From Gymnothorax reevesii (lineage: Eukaryota > Chordata > Actinopteri > Anguilliformes > Muraenidae), in NCBI GenBank assembly GCA_029721435.1, contig CM056583.1:70178120-70242119 (forward strand): a stretch of DNA of 64,000 bases. Direction: 5' to 3'. The notes under the pieces are model-generated. The model did no database searches. It worked only from the letters and a program-made list of their open reading frames with translations, and was not told where the DNA came from. Below, in pieces: positions 21,961-33,100 of this stretch. The translations under genes and the position numbers were made by a program. Position 1 is the first letter of the stretch, and the number at the start of each line of letters is the position of its first letter.

Positions 21961-23182
21961 ATTACATAACCTCCTCCTACCAACAAAGTGGAGGGGAGAA
22001 CAGAGCATGGGGGGGAAACGCAAGAGGAGGGCAAAGAATGGGACAAAAATTGAATCACTAGATCCACTTAACAAAAGAAACATGCTGACACGGACAGGTA
22101 CACGGCAGGGAAACCCTAATTAACAAAGGGAATGGGACGTGACATGAAAACAAGGGCAATTTCATGATTAAGGCTTTGAAAATTGTCTCGTCATTATCTG
22201 ATGATCTTTTTATGGATTTTTCAAACTTAGTGTTGACCCAGAGAGCTGTGAGTATTACTCCCATTACAATTTAGGTTTGCTCTTGTAGGGCTGCTTTGAT
22301 TCGAGAATTGTACGTAGGAAAGCACTGTACAGCAATTCATTTGGAAGCAAGATAAGAATAACTGTTGCGCGGCGCAACATTGTAAGGGCTGGCTTCGTGG
22401 AATTTTTAAGTTTGATTTATGTTTGTTTTTCGAACACTTAAAAACTCTAACTTTCTAATCGTTACGGTGGGTCTTGAAATGACATGAAAGGCCTACATGC
22501 GCATTTGAAAATTGCCATACATTACATCATTACTCGAGGCTCTGGAAGCCAGGGTTTGAGAAAGCTCTTCGTGTTGCAGCCAGGATGTATGTTTTGGGAT
22601 CTCGGTTGAGTTTTAGCAGTGCATCTTGCACGAGCGCGAGCGAAATAACGGCGATTTCCTGTGTGTTGTTTCAGAGGGTAAAGAATGGAGCTGTGAGTTC
22701 CCTATTGCGAGGGGAACCCTCCCTGACTGTAGGCTATAACCAACCACATAGAGAGTGGGTGAATCGCGGAATCGCGACCCGCTTTGGCAAATTTACATTT
22801 TTGTATTGGAATTAATCCACTGTCCAGGCAGGAAACAAAATGATGGTGAATGCATGCGTGGAGACAATGCTTCGAAAAAATACTATTTCTACGAATAAAC
22901 AAGGCCGGGAAACACAAACGTATTGAATTATTTAGCGGGCAAAAAAAAAAAAGAAAAAAAAATCTTTGGAATCGGTGTAGGTTGTCACAGATAAATGATA
23001 AATAGTATGATAATATACCCGGTACATTTCTATTTGCCGAACTCCAGCAACTCCATTTGATCTGTAGGATGCAAAATTAATTCGTGATTTTGTACTATCA
23101 GAGCATGGATGGCCAGATTGATCTATTTCAAAGAATGAAATGCTAGTCAGAGCGCCTCAAATCCCCTTTACGCATTTTATAC

Positions 23183-23196
23183 TGACGTCGACGTCA
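23183..23196. promoter_or_regulatory. Double CRE-like palindrome TGACGTCGACGTCA
   Basis: A perfect 14-bp palindrome containing two overlapping TGACGTCA-type half-site pairs, 0.85 kb upstream of the rtkn start codon; another GACGTC lies at about 23204 and CACGTGA at about 23215. CREB/ATF and bHLH factors bind such cores; function here is inferred. Confidence 0.35.
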
Positions 23197-24003
23197 ATCA
23201 TTTCGACGTCGTTCACGTGAAGGAACAATTATTATCGTCTAATATCAGGGATATCAAACAGTTATGCATCGAGAAGTCAACAGTTGCTAAAAAATTATTT
23301 ATTTGTTTGTTCAATAATTTATTGATAACACTTTCCTGACTTTCATTTGTGCCATGATCTCAAAGGGTGGTGTTTTATATTAAGATTTAATAGGTCCAAT
23401 ATTTCTCGTGCTCAGCAGTAGTTGGCTATATAAGATTTATGGGTTAATAGAGTGCCGGTTCCCGCGGCTCCAGTACCAACACAGTGGGGCTCTTGTGCAC
23501 TGCTGCGGAGGCGATATCCCATTGTTTTCAGGTTTAGTCAGCGCAAGCAGGCTACTTGCATCAGGACAAAGGACACAGAGAAAATACCAAGTTTGAATGT
23601 ATCTTTTATTTTACCAAAGCCCCGAGGGAGATGTGAGTGGGTGTTTGACAAGCCTGGTTAAAAAGACAAATCTTGATTATAACGAAGCCTGTGACAGTAA
23701 CTCTAGCGCAGGTCGAAGTTCTATTCAAGTTCTGCCGCGACTTGATAGCGGCAATGAACACAAAGGCTACGCTGAATTGTTTATGACATTTTTAAACTAC
23801 GCTTTCGAGACCAGTGAAGATTTAATCGACAGCTTTATTTTTTAAATATTTTTTTGCTTTTGTACGCGCGCAGATGGATCTTTTTGGCTCTTTGAATTTG
23901 GAATACAGTTTGCTATGTAGCCTTCAACGAAAAAAATCCTCATCCTGGCTATGTTATTCTGGAAAAAAAATAGATTTAGTTAAGGATAAAACTTCGTGGG
24001 CGC

Positions 24004-24011
24004 TATAAATA
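24004..24011 (+). promoter_or_regulatory. rtkn: TATA-like motif TATAAATA before rtkn exon 1
   Basis: Lies 31 bp before the ATG at 24042, which would leave a very short 5' UTR if used. It may equally be part of a longer 5' UTR. Confidence 0.25.
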
Positions 24012-24041
24012 TCTGCTGAAGACGTGTGCTCATTTATAGAA

Positions 24042-24113
24042 ATGGAGGAGAAAATGCGAATTCTGGAGGACCTCAACATGATCTACATCCGACAAATCGC
24101 CTTGAGTTTACAG
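24042..24113 (+). CDS. rtkn: rtkn exon 1 (leader [20 protein letters not shown])
   Basis: 24 codons from ATG, donor GTAATC at 24114, phase 0. The sequence matches the shorter-N-terminus rhotekin isoform start, whose human form also has ILEDLNM.YIRQ.ALSL before the HR1 exon. It joins directly to [17 protein letters not shown] in exon 2. Confidence 0.9.
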
Positions 24114-27100
24114 GTAATCGGCTCTTCCTCCAATTCCCCCTTTCATGCTGAGAACTTAATTTGGGGCATTACATATAATCGAAACAGACCACGCTAGGTG
24201 AGTAAATGTGGGTGCAGACGAATCAGCTGGGTGAAAATAGCTGAGAAGGTTGATTCTTATCATTATGCAATTTACGAGTGGTTTTACTCCGTTCTTGCCA
24301 AACCGAATCTGAAATATGCACCGGAAAAAAGGTGATCATGGGTTATTATTTACGTGGTGAGAGAAATCAATTTATCTAATGTAATGAAATTAGATTGCTG
24401 TGCATTCCAAAAAAAAGTTAATTTTTTCCAAAAAATTTTCCGAAGTCATGTTTTTTCCACTGTAATTGATATTCTCATTGCGAGTAAGGGAGTGAGAGGA
24501 ACGGGTCATTTGTACCCTGTACCTGTTGAACCCATACAAGTTCAACCCTGATCAGTTGGACCTTGTCCAGTTGGACCCCTGATCCTAACCATTTGAGCAC
24601 CATACCTTTTGGACCCCAGGGCAAGTTGGACCCGAGACCATTTAGATCCCCGACCAGATGGACTTCTGACCTGTTGGGTTAGGGCTTGTTTAGGGTTAGG
24701 GTCTGGGGCCCAAACAGCATGAGGTTCTACTGGATAGGGTCTGGGGTCAAAATGGTCAGGGGTCCAACTGGTTTGGGCCCACATGGTCTGGGGTCCAACT
24801 GGTGCTGGTTCCATTCAGATAGGGTTCAACTGGTATATTCTGCAGTTACATCAAATACAGGCATCTTCAGATAGCCTTTAAAATACTTAGCCTGGGTTTT
24901 CTATTTTGACATAAAACCAATTACTATTTGAAGAGAATACTAAAAGTATTTGAGCATTTCAAGAGACTTGACAGAGGTAGATGGGGGAAGTATCCAGTAC
25001 ACTTGGTATCTATGTTCATACTCAGACTGGGTGGCAGCATTCCATCATTCCACATTAAGGTGCTCACTTCATCCTCAAATCTTTGCTGAAGTTCGTTACT
25101 CAAAGTCAGTGTCGCTCCATTTGAGCAACCTTTGGTCTTGTCTTGATAGTGAATACATTGCCTGAAAAAATCCTGAGATTTAAGGAATATTTTGAGATGC
25201 TGTCTTCCTTGCTACCTGCACAAGGCTGGTAGCCTTCAAGCCTTTTTTCCCCCTCAAAGTTTATCAATTATGTCTCTTAGGGTTTTAAACAATCTGCTTG
25301 CCATTCTTGTGCAGTAACCCGTGCATGATGAGCACGGTTGAAACTGTATCTCATTGTATCGCTGTACATGGTACCATCCTACAGTGGCCCGATGAAAAAT
25401 TTGTGATGGGTGGAACATTGACCAGTCTTTCCCGGGGTGGACTATTTAGAATCCGGCATGAATGCAAACTTGCCAGGCCTTCTCAGCTCTGCTGGCAGCT
25501 GTCCTCGGTCACTTTCCATGCTACCTGACCTCTGACCTTTAGTCAAAGGTCAGAGTACTATTGTTATGAGAGTTCATTACAAGCTATGGCTTCACATAGC
25601 TTCTGTGATTGGAGTTGTCCCCTTCCAAAATGTCTTACAGAGTGAGGAATAGCATCCAGCTGAATGTGCTGGAGTTGTGTAGAGAGGAGGGTCAGTCATT
25701 GCTCATTGCATTTGATCCTCTGTGACTGAAGAAGACATAACCAGACCTCCTGTTATCTTTTAGATGAGTGCATATGTATGTCCATCCCAAGTACTTGAAT
25801 ACTCTTTCGTTGAGCTTTGTATCTGTTTTGAACGGTATGGTCCATTTACTGCATACATTTCATGGTTGTTCTCCTATATTTGCTAAATATTTCATTTGTT
25901 TGTCATTCTTATTTCATTCATATTTTTTTCTGATGTGGAAGTAAATCATCTCAGTCGTGCTTTGAGTATTGCTTTCCTGCATTGACTACAAATGAAGGGA
26001 AATGGCTGAGTGGTTCTTGTGAACTTGATGGATGACCTCAGCCTCTCCCAGGCTTGAAGGTGCAACAACTGCGTGCAGAAATCATGTGGATCTAAAGTAA
26101 GGGTTGGGGCTTCTGGACAGTGCCCTTCCTGCTCTTGCATGTGTACAGTTCTAACTCAAAATTATTAAGTTCCCAAGGCTCGCTCACAGATGGCAGATTT
26201 TCTATATGCCCTGCTCATCAGCAATCATGGTTTATTTATTCTTTTTCTGAACTGAGAAAAAAAAAAAAAAAAAAACTGTGGTGTACCCTTTCTTTGAAGA
26301 GGCTGTTTTAAAGCCACTGTGCCAATAATATTAAACAAAATAAGTTTGCTTGCCAGTCATTTGCAAAAACTGAGCTTATCCTGCCATTGTTTGCTTTACT
26401 TTTTTTTAAAGTTCTTATTGACTGAGGGTGTCCCCTCTAATATTACAGCTGTGCTTTGAATTTGTACTGTGTGTACAGAGACAGGAAAAAGGTCCTTTCT
26501 TTATATTCACCACTGTGATGTTGGCAACTACATTGTGCTTGTTCATGCACTATCTATGGCAGTAAAAATGAGCAGAAGTTGGAGGGGACAGCTGGGTGTT
26601 GGCTGATGAGTTGGATCACAGGCTTGTGATCTCTCTGGTTAAATCAGACTGTTCGCAAACCAGGCCTTTTGAAAGAATTAATTATCCCTAATCACAGGAA
26701 ATCTGTGGGCTTAGTGCAGACTTAATGCACCGATGTCTCTCCCATGCAGTCTGTGTGCCCGTGATATGTAAAGCTCAAAGTTATAGCACTTGAAGGGTTC
26801 ATAATGAACTCTGAGGGCGCCTGTCTTTTCTTTCTTTCTGGCCTTGTGATGTCAGGAGCCTGAACAGTCAGATTTTCCCCTATGGGTTAGGGAGCATTTG
26901 GGAGCCCAAATGTTATGCTTGCCGAGGTTCCACATTAGTTGCATTAAGAGGCACCTGCTTAAACCCAAAAAGGCTATGGTGCTGCACCAGTTGTGGGTTG
27001 ATGCCACCTATGTGTGACTCGCACTGGTGACCTTGGTCCCAGCGTGTCTGGTAAGTCATGGGGGATCCTCAGCTGTTGGACCACATGCTGGAAATTTGCT

Positions 27101-30100
27101 GGCCACTCAGCTGATTTGCGGCTGAGCTAGGAATTGGTGCTATTAATACCCTATGTTTGGCGGGTGGGGGGCACACATGAGGCAAAAATCCCGTACATGG
27201 CACGCTAATGTTCTCTGAGGGGTGTCTTTCCATATGAAGGGTAACAGTGTTGGTGCCATTTAGCTAAGCTAATTCTTGTTAAGATTGTTGTTTAAAGTGA
27301 TGAACTGATTAATTGATGTTTCTTTTCTCAAAGGACAGTTGAAGCATGCACTCTCTAAGGGTTTGGCAGTGCACTGAAAATGCAATGCACAGCAACGTAT
27401 TTTTCCTTAGAGAAATTATTTTCTTCTACCTTGTTGATTTTGCTGTTGTAAGCTCTTTGTCTGCTCATGGCTGCCTCCGTTTGCTGCACACTGCAGACAA
27501 GATTTTTTGGGACTTGCATTTGAGCAATGAAAGCAGATTCATTGCAGTGTGCCATCTGATCATATCTTTAGCCTAAATGTTTGCATGTGCTGATTCCCCA
27601 GTATTTTTTTTTTTTGCATAATTAATGTATGTGCATATCTTCACATGTGCTCTGAAAGTCAACTACTTAACCCTTTCACTTGTAGATTTTCTTTCTGCAA
27701 CAGTACCACATGGTTATTTTTTTTTATTGAATAAAAAAAAAAAAAATACAATTTTGAACAACAATTTTCCTGAAAGGGGCCCTATCGTGTTATTTTTCAA
27801 GTTATAATATTCTTGGATATCCAAAAAAAGTTTAACTTTTTATCACGAGAAAAAAAGAATAAATATTCCACAATACCTGGGCGATTTGATGTCTGTCATT
27901 TCTAACTTTCTGAAAACTGGGCTGTTCTGAGTGGGCATCCCCTCTAGGAATGAGCTTTGTTCTAATTGACCAGCGAACAGAGCCATAGTGTCAACGGAGA
28001 GCAATAATGTCATAATCCTTCAGCTACTGGCAAGTCTCTAAATGCAAATGACTGAGTAATTATAGCTAGCAAGCTGGCTAGCAATTAAACTGCCCAATGA
28101 GTATGGAATGATAATATCTGCAGGCTAAGTGAGCATGGATGTTCCATTCACTGAAGACCAGGGACATGGGGTCAGGGTAGGCAGTGACTTCTCCTTTTTT
28201 ATCCTTCTAGATTTTGTCAACCTGCTCCCGTACTGTGCCTTATTGTCAATCAATTAGACTTTTTTCAGGTCAATTAATCCTGCAATGATTAAGGGGTGAT
28301 GGTGATAAAAAGATTAATTTACCTTTATGTTTTGATTTGAGACTTTAAGGAAGTAAATCTTAATAATGAATTAGGAAAAAATCTCAACTCTCTCGGTAAC
28401 TCCGTGTATTGTTTTGATCTTTTGTTTATCGGATGGTGAAAGACTGAAAATAAACTCCCTATTTAAAAAAAAAAAAAATGGCATTAAAAAATATGTGTTT
28501 AAGGGGGGAAATAATATTGTAAACATATTGACCACGCATTGAACGCCGCATAAGAAAGGTTTTAATATTTGTTAATGGCATTGCGTTAGCTTCCTCTAAG
28601 CAAATATGAACAAACCTGCTGTCTCGTGAGCATTTTAAGTTTGATGCACGGAAGAATAATGTTGTGGATGGAACTGGCACGCCATTCTGCTGTTTTAAGT
28701 CTTGTAAATTAGTTAATCAATCCTCAGATTGCTAATCAAGCAAAGTAATAATTATATTTTGTTTAATGGCGAGCATTCTGCCTACCCTAACTGACCTCCG
28801 ATGGCACGTCACTTCAGAAGACATGCACTAACCGTAATAGTTTTACTACATTAGTAATTCAGTCTTTAGAGTTAAGAATGATTGCAGCTAGCGGCTGTGC
28901 AGTTAGCTAACTATCTATTTACTGTCATACACATTTAACTACAGTATTTACAAGTCCTACACAATTAACTAAGATTACACTTGGAATTCAGTTTGAATAT
29001 AGACAGAAATTGTAAGCACTTACCTAGCTAGCTAACCACAGATTCTCCTTTAAAATAAATGAAAACCCTTGCTACTTTGTTTTTTCCAAAAAGCTTAATG
29101 GGTCCACTTTGGTAAAAATTTTGTAGCCAGTCTTGCATTGTACTGATCCTGGTTATTTATCAGTTCAGTCATGTAGAAAAGATCTCTTTGCGTAACAATG
29201 CTAGTTGTTAAATGAAATCGCACAAAAGAATGGTTGAATTCATGTCTAATTGTAATTTGTTTTTTGACTTGTAGAATTTTTGACAGACATTGTTACATTT
29301 GTTACAAACAAAAGGCAAGATCAGCAAAACAACCCATCAAGCCGATTTTCATGCACATAATCTCACACGTGCGTACACACACTCACACGAATGCACGCAT
29401 AGACGCCCAGTTGTGGTAGGCATGAGGGCTGAATGGCCAGTGTGCACACCCAGCTGGTGAAATGCCAAAGTTCCAGCCAGCTTCCTTTCCGCAACAACAT
29501 TTGAGCTTACTGGCAGAGGTGCAGCATCTCAGTACCTCGCTATGGTGCTCATACACATGCCATGGGCTCCTCAAACATACAGATGCATTACAGAGGAAAA
29601 TAAAACTTAAAAAATTGAATGCTATATTAGGTACAGCTTTCAAATGCTTTACAAGTTTGCTGTAGAAAGAACCGAAGAATCACAGCTGATATGATTAATA
29701 ATAGCGATTTTGTTCATAGAAATATGAGTGACGACATTACCAAGGCTGTAAAACTGCTCAGCTTGTAACTATCACACCAGGGGACACTTCAGCCATGTCT
29801 TTAAATTTTTATTGAGGCTTTGAATAGGGGTGAAATATTTGCTTACTGGCGTAATATGGCTGGAGTAGCAGTTATTAGGTTTTTGTTAAGCTGGTCTGTG
29901 TACTGAGTAACATGACTTTGTTGTGCTGGAAAGGTCACAGGATCTTGGTCTGGGTGCTTTCTTAGCTTTGTTTATATGAGGCTACACTTGGCTGTAATTG
30001 CCCTTCTGTATCTCCAGGAAGCCTGCTACAGGATGGGAAAGCTTGGCCTGTAATTTAGAAATGCCTGCTTTCGCTCGGCAGTACCCGTCAGCTGCTGAAA

Positions 30101-33100
30101 TTTTAGAAAAACAGGGAAACCAGGGAAGTTTCACAAAAAAACTAAGAAAACAAAACAAACAAATACAGAAGGAACTCCGTTTTGGCCTGAAGTGCTTTAA
30201 TAAAGTGTAAACCATGCTACACTTAAGTTATATAGTAATTATCCCCTTACTTGCTGTAAGAGAAATCAGGAGAGGATGGTGACTTGGATGAAATGCAGCA
30301 ATGATTTGAAAGGGTGCACTAGAAATGGAGTGGTGTCCCCTCCTATGTTTGTCAGCCTTCCAGGGTGTATAATTGAATCGTGTTACTTTAGGAGCAGGCG
30401 GGACTGAAATACCAGTTTATAAAGAGGAGGAGGCCTTCAGTGTTCAGAACTAGCATAATTTGGTTGATGCTTTACATTCTCTAGAATTAATGTAAAGAAC
30501 ATATTCTGCTTTCAGTGCCTTTAGCACAGTTTTTGCTTGCCATGGGAGGAGGAGGAAATCAGTCCCCATTTCTTGCGGAAATGACGCTGGGGCATTCAGT
30601 AGAGGATATAATCATCTTGTGTGGTTATCAGGTACTGTGGCTTTAAACTCAAGGATTTACTGTCATCAAAAAACTCTCCCCTGATCTGCTGGATGGACTA
30701 TTTCAGGAAATGGATTTCTTTTGTGGCTTCAGGTGTATATTTACACATTCCCTGTAGTGCCACTTTGACTGTATCCCATCAATGTTTGTGAGTAATTGGG
30801 CTTATACCCCATCAATGCACAATGGATGTAGTGTAAGCATTGTTTTTAATGTCTAAGATACAGTAGAAGGTCCTTGACTAAACAATAATAATAAAAAAAA
30901 TACAGCAATACTATTACTACTACTTGTACTACTCATTATTTATATATATAAGGAGTTCTCTGTCTCAACCAAGGACTTTGAACTTAAAACTAAGTAGTTA
31001 GGTTTGCTTTTAGCCGAAAAATAAAGGCTCAACCTGGCAAAGATACAGAGGAGGAGAAAGACACCTCTCTGGCCTTCCTGTAAGTAAAGTGTTGCGCTCT
31101 TTTATCTTGGCATTGCTTTGATAAAGGTTGAGCCATGTTTAGCCTGCTTAGGGCAAACCAGGTGCACACATAATAGTCCAGATGTATCCATGTCCCTCAC
31201 CAGCATCAGATATCTACAATGAGGAGGCATATATATTTCTACAGCATTGTGCCATTTTTCATTTTTATTTCCTTTCGGCCTGACCTCTTCATCTGAGAAG
31301 GGGATTTTTTTTTTGTCTTGTCAGAGATTACATGAGGGGATAGAAAGAGAGGAGAATTTACACTGTAATGTGACACTGGCAGATGGCTGTCTATCTCTGC
31401 CAGATCTGTAGGCCTGTGTTTCCTATACCCTGCTCCTGGAGTACTCCTGCCCTGCACATTATATATACGTATCCCTGATCTACCACACCTGATTCAGCTG
31501 ATTGGCTCAGCTGGGTATGTGACATTAAAATGACAGGCAGGGGTACTACAGGGGCACGGTTGGGCCAGATCACTTCAGACATGCAACCAGTTTTCAGTGG
31601 ATTTTGTAAAAGCCATCCAAATTCACATTAAATCAGATGCCATTAAAAGTGATAGAGAAGCCAGCTGAATATTTGCTTGACATATCACGCTGTTGCTCAG
31701 GTTTCAATTTGAAGTTCACATATTTATCCAGAATGGCTCATTTGCAGTGCCGCATGTATCGACGTAAGCATGTGTGCATGTGTAAGTTTAGGGTTTTGTC
31801 TTGCGTAGGGTTCTGACTTTTGTTGACCTTTATCTGACATATTGGTTTAATTTAGATTTAGAGCTCTCAAATTAACTGACCATATGTGATTGTATAACCG
31901 CCGTTATTCCTTTTCTTCTTAATTTTAACATTTGCCTGTATATTGTGAAATTTATTATAAGATTACCTACATTCTTTGATATCTGTTTCTTGCTCACTTA
32001 TTTTTGAATAATATGATCTGAATATTACTACTTGGAGAAGAAAAAAACCTGTCCAGGTGCATTTAGCTATATTTGCATTTGAAGACACCTCTTGATAATG
32101 GTGCATGCCTGTTTGCCTTGGAAGGAGGGATTCATTAGACCAGATATTCCCTGCCCCACTGATCAGAAGACACTCAGTGGAGCAAAAGGATTTGCAGTTC
32201 TCTCCACATGACTTAGCAGTTCAGCTGTGGACCAAAGAGGAAAAGCCTGAGAAAATATATTTTCAGTTCCCAGACAATATTGTGGCTCCGTTACGAGAGA
32301 TCAAGGGGGGGGGGGGGGAGGTGGAGTCACAAATTGAGTGGATGAAAACGCACTTGGGCTTGATTTTATTACTCTGCTTGTGTACTCTTTATTTAACCAT
32401 TTTCATTCTCTTAGGGTTGGACTTGTATAATAACAATCTGAAAAAAATCATCAGTTTCGAGGCATAACACAAATAGCCTTTGTTGAAATACCATGATGCA
32501 CCCTAAATAAGCCACTGCAACTGTAACTATTAGCTTTAATAATACTAGCTTTATTCTGTATGTTTCACTGACAAGTTACCGGACCCAGTCCAATATTCTA
32601 CCCGAAAACAAATTGGCTCAACAAAACCAACAGATTTGTTTGTAAAACACATCGACAGCATTATCAGCTAGATGTAGCCAAAGTGTCTTTTCTTGTTAAA
32701 AAAAAAACTAGCAGTTTCTCACAATGAATTTGAGCAGTTTGCCTATTAGTTATGCCCTGCATTTTCCAGCATTCTACACAGATCAGCCATAACATTATGA
32801 CCACCTCCCTAATATTGTGTAGGTCCACTTCTTGCTGCTAAAACAGCCCTGACCCATCAAGGCATGGACTTCACTAGACCACCAAAGGCATGCTGTCGTA
32901 TCTGCCTCCAAGCTGTTAACAGCAGATCCTTTAAGCCCTGTAAGTTGCAAGATGAGGCCTCCATGGATCAAACTTGTTTCTCCAGCACATCACACAGATA
33001 CTCGATGGCATTTAAATATGAGAAATTTGGAGGCCAAGCAACTCAAACTCATTGTCTTCCTCAAACCATTCCTGAACCTTTTTTTTTTTTTTTGCAATGT

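Larger units (their letters stand above)
19937..21975. repeat. Dispersed 'CTCCGCCAAGG' repeat with internal tandem duplication and nested hAT-like insert
   Basis: The left part reads GAGTGCAAACCTCCGCCAAG, the right part ends TAACCTCCTCCTACC. Three copies of a block CATCCTGCAAAGTTTGGTTG (20888, 21430, 21871) lie within. The motif GCCAGGTGGCAG plus AAAACCC and CACGCCGATTGGAAATCC is shared with the 51841-53890 copy (in inverse orientation near 53840-53880). No coding capacity. A 652-bp hAT-like element sits inside. Confidence 0.6.
19838..22144 (-). mobile_element. Right LTR-like block of the gypsy remnant, split by an insertion
   Basis: The halves 19838-19936 and 21976-22144 together reproduce the order of the left LTR (GTAACACAGGGAGAGC, AAGATGAAAACCAGGCACTA, then GTGGAGGGGAGAACAGAGCA, and finally AATGGGACGTGACA). 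The 2-kb block between them belongs to an unrelated repeat (19937-21975). The two LTRs are clearly diverged, so the element is old. Confidence 0.5.
22145..24041 (+). promoter_or_regulatory. Upstream region of rtkn, largely free of recognisable transposons
   Basis: This 1.9-kb interval contrasts with the repeat-packed DNA to its left. It has scattered CpG-containing motifs (GAGCGCGAGCGAAATAACGG near 22630, a double CRE-like palindrome at 23183) and no exon I could recognise. The frames 23408-23661 and 23597-23845 have no domain. A role as promoter is inference from position. Confidence 0.4.

Noticed and set aside
24676..24702. TTAGGG-like repeats as a true interstitial telomere
   Set aside because: Only about three imperfect units are present, within a longer GGGTC-type minisatellite; too few to call a telomere fusion.
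32105..32467. 120-codon + frame with a hydrophobic segment near its end
   Set aside because: It spans a G15 run, has no recognisable domain, and its ends do not fit rtkn splice phases. The hydrophobic part is encoded by T-rich DNA. Best explained as chance.
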